In this document: positions 1 through 7,995 of the stretch, piece by piece
Position numbering within the stretch: position 1 is the first letter of the stretch
Layout of the letters: every line of letters starts with the position of its first letter
Origin: Methylovorus menthalis
GTDB taxonomy: Bacteria > Pseudomonadota > Gammaproteobacteria > Burkholderiales > Methylophilaceae
Length of the DNA: 64,000 bases
Direction of reading: 5' to 3'
NCBI RefSeq assembly: GCF_020523625.1
Contig: NZ_JAJAQH010000001.1
Span: 260,930-324,929 of the forward strand
Position numbers and translations under genes: made by a program
Notes under the pieces: generated by a model
What the model was told of the DNA's origin: nothing
Database searches by the model: none
What the model saw: only the letters and a program-made list of their open reading frames with translations

Positions 1-585
1 ACGCAAGGTCTCTTCGTTGAGGTTATTGCGGGTGATCGCATCCAGCGCGGCAAACGGCTCATCCATCAACAGCAAGGCGGGCTCAAGTGCCAATGCGCGG
101 GCGAGCGATACCCGTTGCTGCATGCCACCAGAAAGCTGGTAAGGCAGCTTGTCGGCGGCCTGATCCAGACCCACCAGCGCGAGGTAATGCAACGCTTTTT
201 CCGTTTGCTCTTTGGCACTGAGGCGATTCTGCATGCGCAAACCAAAGCGCACATTTTCCAGCACGTTCAGCCAGGGAAAGAGCTGCGGGGACTGGAACAC
301 ATAACCCAGCTCCGGCATCTCCGGGCGCACCGGCGCCCCGTTAATCGTGATCGTGCCCGAGGCCGGTTTCTGAAAGCCGGAAAGCAGATTGAGCAGCGTG
401 GTTTTGCCACAACCGGAAGGCCCCAGCAGCACGATGAACTCGCCTGGTTTGGCCTCTAGCGAAAATGCGCGAAAAACCTCATGCCCATTCGGATAGGAAA
501 AGTTGATACTATCAATAGCCAATGTGGCTGCAACGCGTTGCACAGGCTGTGAGTTGGCCATGGTGAGGCCGTTGTGGTTTGTCAT
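1..585 (-). CDS. ABC transporter ATP-binding protein, nitrate/sulfonate/taurine type (partial, 3' end outside window)
   Basis: The reverse strand reads in one open frame from an ATG at 585 to the window edge (195 codons). It contains Walker A (GPSGCGKTT), a Q-loop (GYVFQ), the signature LSGGMQQRV and Walker B (LLLMDEPFAALDA). These are the hallmarks of the SsuB/TauB/NrtD class, which energises import of nitrate, sulfonates, taurine or similar small substrates at the inner membrane. A second ATG lies 8 codons in (position 561). The C-terminal part, the permease and the binding protein lie outside the window, so the substrate is not determinable. It is divergent from a GntR regulator that may control it. 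Confidence 0.9.
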   Translation of the reverse strand, partial: MTNHNGLTMANSQPVQRVAATLAIDSINFSYPNGHEVFRAFSLEAKPGEFIVLLGPSGCGKTTLLNLLSGFQKPASGTITINGAPVRPEMPELGYVFQSPQLFPWLNVLENVRFGLRMQNRLSAKEQTEKALHYLALVGLDQAADKLPYQLSGGMQQRVSLARALALEPALLLMDEPFAALDAITRNNLNEETLR

Positions 586-652
586 CTACGATCAACCCTG
601 TAAAATTCAACCGAATAATACAAGTTAATACAAGATGAATAAAATATTAAAA

Positions 653-670
653 ACTTATATTGTTATAAGT
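653..670. promoter_or_regulatory. Perfect inverted repeat in the ABC/GntR divergent promoter region
   Basis: ACTTATA-TTGT-TATAAGT is a perfect 7-bp inverted repeat in the AT-rich gap between the divergent ABC ATPase (start 585) and GntR gene (start 758). Its position fits an operator for the neighbouring GntR protein. Nearby at 619-633 there is also a direct repeat, AATACAAG twice. Function is inferred from position only. Confidence 0.4.
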
Positions 671-757
671 AATTTGCCCATCACTGTTTCTTAGCAGTAC
701 ACACTATGGACTTGCATCCTGCCGTCAGCATTTACACAGTAAATTGGGACTAACACA

Positions 758-1528
758 TTGAAACAGTCATCCTCCACCCTTGCTCGCGAAAATGCCGCTT
801 CCTTGTATTTGCAGATTGCATCGTTACTGCACGAGGAAATCAACCGTGGCGTCTATGACCCCTCCGGCAAGCTGCCTTCTGAAGCCGAGTTGTGCAAGCG
901 TTTCTCCGTCAGCCGGGTCACGGTAAGACTGGCGCTGGATAAACTCACGGAAGAAAATGTAGTAGAACGCAAGCAGGGCAAAGGGACGTTTGTCTCCGGC
1001 AAACAACTACGCCATGGGCTCGACACCCTGCGCAGCTTTCATGAGTCGCTGGTCATTCAGGGCTTGAAGCCGGAGATGCGCATACTCTCGCGCCATATCG
1101 TCAACACCCCTGACAATGTGCGCAACTCGCTGGGCGTCAATATGGAAAGAAGCCTGCTGCTGGAGCGCCTGCATGTGGTCGACGGTGAGCCGATTGCCCT
1201 GGGCAGAAGCTATTTGCCTGTAGAGGTAGAAACCCTGAGCTGGGAGCAAACCGAGCAACAGCCTACATACGCGATTCTTGAATCCCTCACCGGCTTGCGC
1301 GTAGTGCGCGCCGATATCGGCATCAGCGCCCAATCCGCCGATAAATCACTCGCCGATACACTCAGGATCAGCGTTGGCATGCCTCTACTCGTGATGCGGC
1401 GTCTCTCGTATTTATCCAATGAAGACTGCTGCGACCATTCTGTGTTCTACATTCGGCCGCAGCATTATGAGTTTGTGATGAGCAGCTACTTCAAGCCCGT
1501 GTTGAATGAGGATACTGCACGCGGATAG
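758..1528 (+). CDS. GntR family transcriptional regulator, HutC subfamily (UTRA domain)
   Basis: A 256-aa DNA-binding repressor. Residues about 12-80 form the GntR winged helix (LYLQIASLLHEEINRG, then LPSEAELCKRFSVSRVTVRLALDKL and the wing KQGKGTFV). Residues about 100-245 form a UTRA ligand-binding domain, with the typical LLLERLHVVDGEPIALGRSYLP stretch. The start is a TTG codon at 758; no ATG precedes the HTH in frame. HutC-type proteins bind a small metabolite that releases them from DNA. The gene is divergent from the ABC transporter ATPase, so control of that uptake system is the simplest reading. The ligand is unknown. Confidence 0.9.
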   Translation: MKQSSSTLARENAASLYLQIASLLHEEINRGVYDPSGKLPSEAELCKRFSVSRVTVRLALDKLTEENVVERKQGKGTFVSGKQLRHGLDTLRSFHESLVIQGLKPEMRILSRHIVNTPDNVRNSLGVNMERSLLLERLHVVDGEPIALGRSYLPVEVETLSWEQTEQQPTYAILESLTGLRVVRADIGISAQSADKSLADTLRISVGMPLLVMRRLSYLSNEDCCDHSVFYIRPQHYEFVMSSYFKPVLNEDTARG

Positions 1529-1554
1529 CGTGCTTGCGATCCTCTCGATAAAGA

Positions 1555-1585
1555 ACGGGCTTAATACCAACGATAGGCAGCCCGT
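1555..1585. terminator. Inverted repeat between convergent GntR and DUF4153 genes
   Basis: ACGGGCT (1555-1561) and AGCCCGT (1579-1585) are perfect 7-bp arms with a 17-nt loop, placed between two convergent stop codons. This is a likely bidirectional transcript end, but it has no clear T-run, so the call is weak. Confidence 0.3.
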
Positions 1586-1591
1586 CCTCTA

Positions 1592-3352
1592 TCATTTCTG
1601 CTCTTCCATGACGCTAAAACGCTGACCATTTAGCTCGATATCATTGAAACGAGGGGGTATCACCCTGGCCTTGCCGAGCTCGATATCTTTCAGAAACTGA
1701 TCCAAATGCTTGGCATCCCCAGCTTTGCGGAAATTAACCTGGCCAGCATACTGATATTGCCCTGAAGGCAAGGACTGATAGAAATAGGCATCCCCTGCCC
1801 ATACGGCGGGTTTTTCCTGCACGATAACCGCTTCTCGTGCACCATCCCCATTGAGATCCACCATCCAGATGAAGCATTGTGCATTGGTTTCCATGCACCG
1901 CTGCTCATTCCAGCGCGTCGCTGTCTGGATGGCCTTGAGCAAAGCGTCATCCGCAACTTCGCCATGCGGCAATACCCGGAAGCGCAGGCGTACCTGTTCC
2001 AAGGTCAGGCCATTCGGAGCATCGGCATTGGAATAGCGCTCTTTCTGATTCAGTGCCTGGCTCGCCCTGGTGGCGATAACGGCTTTATCCTTGTGCTCAA
2101 TTCCGGCCGCCAGTGTCTTGAGGGCATCCATCCCGTAACGCCCCGCCTGCCAGCGCAGATAGCTATAGTCGATGCTGTTTGCCGCACCATTCAGCAGGCG
2201 GTTCATCTGGCTTTTAACGGCAATGCGTCTGGCATCCGCGACGGGGCTAAGCAGCAGCGCAAGTCCTGCCATCATGACCAGGGCCGTTGCAATGTTGGTA
2301 TTGCCGATATTACCCAGCCAGCCCCGGCGACGGCGGAGTGAATATGTATAGCCCAGTGTGTAAATAGTGGCGAGCACCAAAATAAAGGTCGCCCAGACGC
2401 GGTCTTCCGTCCAGCCGTATTGCCCAATGCGCTGCTTCATCGCCAGCCAGGCGATCACCACCAGCACAACCAGACTAGGCCAGACATATTCAAGCAGACG
2501 GCTCAGCCATTTGCCATAAGGCTGCTCCTCCTTGCCTTCCTGGTAAGCCGCGTTGGCAAAACCTACCGACAAGGCAATAAACCAAAGCAGGATAAACGCT
2601 GCATTGCGCGTCTTGAACAAAGGATCAAGACCCGTGAATGGCAAGGCCACCACCCACATCAGGCTGAACATCAGCAAGAGTGGCAACAGCCAGGCAAAAA
2701 TTGAAAGGCAGAAACGGCGCAGGGTAATGATCCAGTCGGCCTTGGCCAAGGTCAATGCGCACGCTGCAGCGAAGGCAATACCGGTTACAGGAATAGCGAA
2801 GATGGTCTTCTCAATCAGCTCCTCAACAAAATGGAGCCCTATGCTTTTCATGAGCATGGAGCCTGCAAACAGCACCACCCAGAACACCCCCGTCAGCAGG
2901 GCGGCATAGGAAAACATCAAGCCATTGCGCCAGGCAGTCTCAAACAGGGCGTGATAGGACCAGCGGACGGGTGCTCTTTCGTAATGGGCAAACACAGGGA
3001 TCAGGATGAAACCCAGTATCCCCGCAGCAAGCAAATCCGAAGGCCGTGCGGGTGGAAAATCCCACTCACTTCCCAGGGCATCTATATGCGTATAGTCTGC
3101 CCAGCCACTGTAGGCTCCCAACAATGCGAACAACACCCCAACGCCGACCAGCAGGGCAGTGCGTCGCCGCTTGCCTGGCAGAATGAGGTTTTCAGAGAGG
3201 TAATAGGCAAATGGCAGCGCGAGGCTCACATACAACAGCATCCGCTCACTAACAGGGTCCATTGAGGGCCAGCTTTTAATCTCACGCGCTTTCCACAATC
3301 CCCACAACGCCCACCCCTGCAAGGCGCCTATCAGCAGTAATATCCGGTTCAT
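1592..3352 (-). CDS. DUF4153-type multi-pass membrane protein
   Basis: A 586-aa protein of unknown function. Residues 1 to about 390 are strongly hydrophobic, with around 10-12 predicted membrane segments separated by short loops, in the pattern of the DUF4153 family. Residues about 400-586 are soluble and charged. That part contains a calcium-loop-like stretch, VDLNGDGAREAV, near residue 500, which resembles the Asp/Asn/Asp-Gly pattern of EF-hand or FG-GAP loops. It is a single gene between convergent GntR and an upstream AraC gene, so context gives no clear partner. The family assignment rests on overall layout. No enzymatic motif is visible. Confidence 0.75.
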   Translation of the reverse strand: MNRILLLIGALQGWALWGLWKAREIKSWPSMDPVSERMLLYVSLALPFAYYLSENLILPGKRRRTALLVGVGVLFALLGAYSGWADYTHIDALGSEWDFPPARPSDLLAAGILGFILIPVFAHYERAPVRWSYHALFETAWRNGLMFSYAALLTGVFWVVLFAGSMLMKSIGLHFVEELIEKTIFAIPVTGIAFAAACALTLAKADWIITLRRFCLSIFAWLLPLLLMFSLMWVVALPFTGLDPLFKTRNAAFILLWFIALSVGFANAAYQEGKEEQPYGKWLSRLLEYVWPSLVVLVVIAWLAMKQRIGQYGWTEDRVWATFILVLATIYTLGYTYSLRRRRGWLGNIGNTNIATALVMMAGLALLLSPVADARRIAVKSQMNRLLNGAANSIDYSYLRWQAGRYGMDALKTLAAGIEHKDKAVIATRASQALNQKERYSNADAPNGLTLEQVRLRFRVLPHGEVADDALLKAIQTATRWNEQRCMETNAQCFIWMVDLNGDGAREAVIVQEKPAVWAGDAYFYQSLPSGQYQYAGQVNFRKAGDAKHLDQFLKDIELGKARVIPPRFNDIELNGQRFSVMEEQK

Positions 3353-3450
3353 TTTTAAGTGTTAAGCCCGTGTTGATTGAACAAAATTATAGGCATGGCC
3401 AGAAATTAAGGACAATGCACCCTTAACTTTCCGCCAACAAAAGCAAGTTG

Positions 3451-3473
3451 AAAAGCCTGCACTGAACTCAGGC
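3451..3473 (-). terminator. Intrinsic terminator of the AraC gene
   Basis: Read on the minus strand, GCCTG-agttcagtg-CAGGC is followed by TTTT. The hairpin (3455-3473) contains the AraC stop codon in its stem, and the T-run lies at 3451-3454. Confidence 0.5.
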
Positions 3474-4286
3474 AATCTCCATTTTCCTCAACCATTCCGT
3501 CGGCGCTTGCCCAACGCGTTTTGCAAATACGCGGGCCAGCGCGGCCTGGCTCTGGTAGCCGACCGCGGCGGCGACGGATTTGATGGGGCGTCCAGTTTTC
3601 AACATGCTCTGGGCGACGGACATGCGCCAGTTGGTGAGGTAATCCAGCGGCGTCACCCCCACCGTCTCGCGAAAATTGACCGCAAACCGCGCGCGCGACA
3701 TGCCAGCGATATCGGCCAGTTCATCCAGGCTCCAGGGGTGGCCAGGGCGCTCATGCATGGCGGTGACGGCATGTTTTAGCCTGGGGTCTGCCAAGGCGGC
3801 GAAGATGCCGCCATTGAGCTGGCCCATCGCCAGCACGTGCCGCAGCATCTGGATCAGGAAATATTCAATCAATCTGTCGAGAGCGGCCTGCCTCCCGAAA
3901 CTCTCTTGCAGGGCTTCGCGGAATAACAAATCCAGTGTGGGCTTGACTAGGCTCATCTCATCCATGGGTAGCACAATAGCCTCCGGCAATGAGAGCGCCA
4001 GTGGGCTGCCAACCTTGGCACCCAGGTCGACATAGGCACACAGCAGTTCGGCGTTTTCACCCTCGGGCACCAGCGCGTGCGGGCAGGTTCGGGGGAAGAA
4101 AATAACGCTGGGTTGCGTGATGGCTTGCGGCGGGCCATTGCGTATGCTCATGTTGACCTTGCCGGACCTGACGATATGGATGTACCCGGCGTTTTCATCA
4201 AACGCCACGAGCTGGCATAGCTCGCCACTGTGGAATGACTGGGCGGAGAAGTTGATTTGCCTTAATAAAGGCGCGAGCTGATCCAT
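3468..4286 (-). CDS. AraC family transcriptional regulator with N-terminal cupin
   Basis: A 272-aa protein from the ATG at 4286 (MDQLAPLLRQ). The frame runs 23 codons further upstream, but this ATG gives the usual N-terminus of the cupin-containing AraC group. Residues 1 to about 170 form a cupin-type sensor; residues about 180-272 carry the two helix-turn-helix motifs of AraC proteins (WSLDELADIAGMSRARFAVNF and IKSVAAAVGYQSQAALARVF). It is divergent from the AhpD-like gene at 4392, which it probably activates together with the hydrolase at 4997. The inducer is unknown; oxidative or electrophile stress is suggested by the neighbours. Confidence 0.88.
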   Translation of the reverse strand: MDQLAPLLRQINFSAQSFHSGELCQLVAFDENAGYIHIVRSGKVNMSIRNGPPQAITQPSVIFFPRTCPHALVPEGENAELLCAYVDLGAKVGSPLALSLPEAIVLPMDEMSLVKPTLDLLFREALQESFGRQAALDRLIEYFLIQMLRHVLAMGQLNGGIFAALADPRLKHAVTAMHERPGHPWSLDELADIAGMSRARFAVNFRETVGVTPLDYLTNWRMSVAQSMLKTGRPIKSVAAAVGYQSQAALARVFAKRVGQAPTEWLRKMEIA

Positions 4287-4309
4287 GGCGATACTTTCGG
4301 TCAAATAGT

Positions 4310-4337
4310 CGATACCAATTGTATTCACGAGTATCGC
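4310..4337. promoter_or_regulatory. Dyad region between divergent AraC and AhpD-like genes
   Basis: CGATAC at 4310-4315 is mirrored by GTATCG at 4331-4336. A further copy, GCGATAC, sits at 4288-4294, overlapping the start of the AraC gene. Such repeats in a 105-bp divergent gap are plausible AraC binding sites. Assignment is by position only. Confidence 0.3.
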
Positions 4338-4391
4338 ATGATGTCTCCAGCGCACAAAGCGCAGCCACCATTACCCAAAAGGAGATTCATC

Positions 4392-4925
4392 ATGGCACGT
4401 ATTCCCGCAGTAAACCGCAACGAAGCCACCGATCCACTGGCAACGACATTCAACACGGTAAAGGCCAAGATCGGCATGGTGCCCAATCTGTATGCCACCT
4501 TTGCCCAGTCCCCCGCTGTATTGGATGCCTACCTGGCATTTTCCACCGCACTGACTCACGGCCAACTGACGGCCGCGCAACGTGAAGTATTGGCATTGGC
4601 TATCGGGCAGACCAATAGTTGCCAATATTGCCTGTCGGCCCACTCGCTGCTCGCCAAGGGTGCTGGTCTGAATCCAGATGCCATCAAGAGTGCAAGAAAC
4701 GGCAGCTCGCCAGAGCCATTGAACGATGCTTTGGCACGTTTTGCGGTCAAGGTCGTCAAGCAGCGTGGCGTGCTCACCGACGAGGAGTTCAACGCCGCCA
4801 AGGCAGAAGGCCTGAGCGATGCGCTGATCATTGAGGTCATCGCACATGTGGCACTGAATACCCTGACCAATTACACCAACCACATTGCGGCGACGGATAT
4901 CGATTTTCCACCCGTACCACTGTGA
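4392..4925 (+). CDS. AhpD-like carboxymuconolactone decarboxylase family protein
   Basis: A 177-aa protein starting at the ATG 4392, preceded by AAAGGAG. It carries the AhpD redox motif CQYC followed by a histidine (SCQYCLSAHSLLAK) at about residues 77-90, within an all-helical CMD fold. Members of this peroxidase-related branch use the two cysteines to reduce peroxides or act as disulfide reductases in the cytoplasm. It lies next to a divergent AraC regulator and 71 bp before an alpha/beta hydrolase on the same strand, so the two are likely co-transcribed. The true electron donor and substrate are not visible from sequence. Confidence 0.9.
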   Translation: MARIPAVNRNEATDPLATTFNTVKAKIGMVPNLYATFAQSPAVLDAYLAFSTALTHGQLTAAQREVLALAIGQTNSCQYCLSAHSLLAKGAGLNPDAIKSARNGSSPEPLNDALARFAVKVVKQRGVLTDEEFNAAKAEGLSDALIIEVIAHVALNTLTNYTNHIAATDIDFPPVPL

Positions 4926-4996
4926 GCCAGTAAAGCGATGCGCCCAACTACCCGACCGGAGATGTCCGGTCGGATTAAAGGGTGCAGGAGACCACC

Positions 4997-5767
4997 ATGA
5001 AAACCATCCCCATACAAATACCCGCAAGCAGCGGCATTTCGCTCGCTGCCCGGCTCGATCTTCCTGATGATACTTATCGGGCCACTGTGCTGTTTGCCCA
5101 TTGCTTCACGTGCGGCAAAGATGTGCTGGCCGCCAGCCGTATCTCCAGAGGTCTGGTCACGCAGGGGTTTGCCGTGCTGCGGTTTGACTTTGCGGGCATA
5201 GGTGCCAGCGAAGGCGAGTTTGCCGATACCAATTTCTCATCCAACATCCAGGATGTGGCGGATGCCGGCGACTGGCTATGCGCTCATTACAAGGCACCCG
5301 ACCTTGTCATTGGCCATAGCCTGGGCGGCACCGCCGTACTCGCCGCGTCATCGCGGCTGCCTGAGGCCAAGGGCTATGTCACCATCGGCTCGCCTAGCGA
5401 TCCGCGCCATATGCTTGAGCTGATTGGCGCCCCCAGCCTGCAGGTGATCGAACGTGAAGGCGCCGCCGATGTGAATCTGGAAGGGCGTATTTTTCATATC
5501 AGAAAACAGTTTTTGAATGACGTACAGGAGCAACAGGTGCTACAGCAGGGGAGGCGGCTGCAAAAGCCGTTGCTGATCATGCATGCCCCCGCTGACAAGA
5601 CGGTCCCGATAAGCCATGCCACCGCATTGTTTCAGGCAGCCGCGCACCCCAAGAGCTTTATTTCGCTGGGGGAGGCGGATCATCTGGTGACGAACAAAGT
5701 GGATGCAGAATTCATTGCCGACATGATCTCGGCATGGAGCAAGCGCTATATTGAAACCCAGCTGTAA
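4997..5767 (+). CDS. Alpha/beta hydrolase of the OsmC-associated type, without an OsmC domain
   Basis: A 256-aa serine hydrolase from the ATG at 4997 (CAGGAG 8 bp upstream). The nucleophile elbow is GHSLGG with Ser108, the probable acid is Asp near residue 201 (HAPADKTVP) and the base is His229 (EADHLV). The HCFTCGKD and FDFAGIGASEGEF motifs are typical of the N-terminal half of bifunctional alpha/beta hydrolase/OsmC proteins. Those proteins carry an OsmC peroxidase domain after the hydrolase; here the protein stops, so only the hydrolase half exists. Its location after an AhpD-like gene suggests a role in detoxification of peroxides or esters. The substrate is unknown. Confidence 0.88.
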   Translation: MKTIPIQIPASSGISLAARLDLPDDTYRATVLFAHCFTCGKDVLAASRISRGLVTQGFAVLRFDFAGIGASEGEFADTNFSSNIQDVADAGDWLCAHYKAPDLVIGHSLGGTAVLAASSRLPEAKGYVTIGSPSDPRHMLELIGAPSLQVIEREGAADVNLEGRIFHIRKQFLNDVQEQQVLQQGRRLQKPLLIMHAPADKTVPISHATALFQAAAHPKSFISLGEADHLVTNKVDAEFIADMISAWSKRYIETQL

Positions 5768-5885
5768 CGCTTAGTCACTAGAAATGCCCTGCGGGTGCAA
5801 GCGCCAAAGGAGCGATATATCCAGCACCCGTCCCCCCTTTGGCTCAGGAATTAAGACTAGTCATACCCACAGCACGTTGGTGGCC

Positions 5886-6815
5886 TCAAGCCTCTACTGG
5901 CATATTGAACGGAGAAGCATCGAGATACTGCCATTCCAGATGCTGCGGCACCTTGCGCAATATCCACTGCGCAATGTCGAACTCCCAGAAGCGCCCGGTG
6001 CCACCGCTCAGCTGATGGGGATCGTCCTGATCCCATAACAGACGGGATTTTCCGGTGAGCTGCAATAGCTGCTGCCCGGCAAAGTCAGGAATGCATACTC
6101 CAGTGCGTGCAGCGATCTCCATATTGCCCAAGGTATTGAACATACTGTTGCCGTGGTAATCCGGGATGCGCAGGGTGCTGTCGTTGATGATCTGCACAAA
6201 GCCTGGGTTGCCACCACGATGCGAGGCATCCGCCCCGGTCTCGACATAATGGGTGGCCACAAACATGGTGTCCGCGTTGCGCACCAAGGCCGAAATATTT
6301 GCCTGCAACTGCTTGCCGACCAGGACTTCATGCGGGGCGGCCGCCTTCTCGAATTGCTGCAGATGGCGACGCTGTATGTATTTCGGGCAATTGGGATAGG
6401 CTTCGTTCACGCCAATGACGATCCCTTGATCATGCATGTGCTGAATCATGCCGTTAATACGGTAGCGCCGGCGCGAGCCAAGTTCGATAAAGAGCAGACC
6501 GACAGCAGGATTGTGGTCGATATTGGTCCAGAATGGGTCCGACATATCCCGCTCACCCACAGGAATATGCAGGGCAAGGGCAGCATCGCCCTCGGCCCTG
6601 GCAAACCCTGGCTCATTATACAGCACGGAAGACCACACCGTACCATCGGCAGCGATGCTACTCAGCACGACCATGAACTGCTTCTCGATAAAGGGACGAG
6701 CGCCGCCCAGTATGGTGTCTGCAATCATCGCCCCATTTCTATTGGCTATAGACGTCTGGCCGGCACGCAACTGTACGACGCGCTCCCCGGCATGAAAATG
6801 GAATCTGGTTTGCAT
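5886..6815 (-). CDS. Pyridoxamine 5'-phosphate oxidase-like FMN-binding protein
   Basis: A 309-aa protein with the split-barrel flavin-binding fold of the PNPOx family: FMVVLSSIAADGTVWSSVLYNEPGF near residues 45-70 and LGSRRRYRINGMI near 115-127. I place the start at the ATG 6815 because GGAG lies 6 nt upstream; an in-frame GTG at 6827 is the alternative. Related proteins use FMN or F420 for redox reactions on small molecules, but many have unknown substrates. It is about twice the length of PdxH and is not expected to be the PLP-synthesis enzyme. A divergent LysR gene 150 bp away probably regulates it. Confidence 0.82.
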   Translation of the reverse strand: MQTRFHFHAGERVVQLRAGQTSIANRNGAMIADTILGGARPFIEKQFMVVLSSIAADGTVWSSVLYNEPGFARAEGDAALALHIPVGERDMSDPFWTNIDHNPAVGLLFIELGSRRRYRINGMIQHMHDQGIVIGVNEAYPNCPKYIQRRHLQQFEKAAAPHEVLVGKQLQANISALVRNADTMFVATHYVETGADASHRGGNPGFVQIINDSTLRIPDYHGNSMFNTLGNMEIAARTGVCIPDFAGQQLLQLTGKSRLLWDQDDPHQLSGGTGRFWEFDIAQWILRKVPQHLEWQYLDASPFNMPVEA

Positions 6816-6967
6816 GGCATTCTCCACATGGAAACACGGCCTCCGGCTTTATCGCCATACGCCGTTGTTGATGAGGCCATTCTAGGAAATAATGCCCCTG
6901 ATAGAATCAGCTCTGCCTGCAATTCATTATTTCGCCTGGAGTAACGATCATCGACCACATTCACCTG

Positions 6968-7846
6968 ATGCGCGTACTGGTAGCCGTTGGAGAACAAGGC
7001 GGATTCGCCGCCGCTTCCCGCCAACTGGATATATCGCCCGCAGCGGTCACCCGAGCCGTAGGCGCGCTGGAAGAGCAGCTGGGCGTACAGCTGGTGCAAC
7101 GCACCACACGCAATGTGCGCTTCACCGATGCTGGCCTCCGCTATTACGATGATGCACGGGCCATACTGCAGAGTATCGCCGAAGCCAACGAGGCGGCCTC
7201 GGGCATCAATGCCGAACCACGCGGCACCTTATCGGTCACGGCCCCGGTATTGTTCGGACGCATGTTTGTCATGCCCACCATCATTGAATACATGCAGCGC
7301 TACCCCCTGGTGAAGGTCAATGCAAATTTTGTAGACCGAGTGACCAATCTGGTTGAGGAGGGAATGGATGTTGCGATCCGCATCGGCAACTTGCCCGATT
7401 CCTCGTTACGCGCCGTCAAGGTCGGGCAAGTGCGCCGCGTGCTGTGCGCATCGCCCGCTTATCTTGAAGCACATGGCACGCCGCAAATCCCGGCCGATCT
7501 CATGCAGCATTCGATGATCGTTTCCAGTGCGCTTTCCCCTCGCGTCGAATGGCGCTTTGAAAGCCGCGATGAACCAGAACTGGTGGAGATAAATCCACGG
7601 CTGGTGGTCACCAGTAATGACGCAGCCCTGTCAGCGGCCCTCGGTGGACTTGGCATCACGCGCCTTCTGTCTTATCAGGTACGTAGCGAGGTCGAGCGCG
7701 ACAATTTGCGCCTGTTGCTTGAGTCCTTTGAAGAATCTCCCTGGCCGGTGCATGTGGTACATCGTGAAGAAAAATATGGCTCTTCCAAAGTAAGAGCTTT
7801 CATCGACCTCATGGTCGAGCGCCTACGCGCGCATCCCCACCTTTAG
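6968..7846 (+). CDS. LysR family transcriptional regulator
   Basis: A 292-aa protein counted from the ATG at 6968. The winged HTH lies at the N-terminus (GGFAAASRQLDISPAAVTRAVGALEEQLGVQLVQRTTR) and a periplasmic-binding-protein-like effector domain covers residues about 85-290. The frame continues upstream and gives IDHIHLMRVLVAV from an ATC at 6950, which matches the normal LysR beginning (MD-hydrophobic-LMRV). GGAG lies 8 nt before that ATC, so translation may start at a non-standard codon. It is divergent from the FMN-binding protein gene, the usual arrangement for a LysR target. The effector is unknown. Confidence 0.9.
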   Translation: MRVLVAVGEQGGFAAASRQLDISPAAVTRAVGALEEQLGVQLVQRTTRNVRFTDAGLRYYDDARAILQSIAEANEAASGINAEPRGTLSVTAPVLFGRMFVMPTIIEYMQRYPLVKVNANFVDRVTNLVEEGMDVAIRIGNLPDSSLRAVKVGQVRRVLCASPAYLEAHGTPQIPADLMQHSMIVSSALSPRVEWRFESRDEPELVEINPRLVVTSNDAALSAALGGLGITRLLSYQVRSEVERDNLRLLLESFEESPWPVHVVHREEKYGSSKVRAFIDLMVERLRAHPHL

Positions 7847-7927
7847 CTCCCTCAGTGGTACGTCAGACGCCGCTGGCGCTGGCATAAGCGCAATCAGAAC
7901 TCAGACACATCCCCTGACATTAAAAAA

Positions 7928-7960
7928 GCCACTGGCCTGCATGAGTCTCAGGCCAGTGGC
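7928..7960 (-). terminator. Intrinsic terminator of the exported hydrolase gene
   Basis: GCCACTGGCCTG and CAGGCCAGTGGC form a 12-bp perfect stem with a 9-nt loop. On the minus strand the stem is followed by TTTTTTA (7921-7927), and it lies 35 bp after the stop of the minus-strand hydrolase. It also sits 80 bp after the convergent LysR gene and could stop both. Confidence 0.85.
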
Positions 7961-7995
7961 TTTCCATACGAACCACGTTGAAGGTTTAGCCAACA

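Noticed and set aside
4371-5027. 218-codon open frame on the minus strand across the AhpD-like gene
   Set aside because: It lies antisense to a well-supported gene with a good RBS and CxxC motif; the translation has a Trp/Gly/Gln-rich artificial composition and no family resemblance.
6153-6944. 263-codon plus-strand open frame across the FMN-binding protein gene
   Set aside because: It is a shadow of the minus-strand gene with the split-barrel fold; no start signal or family.
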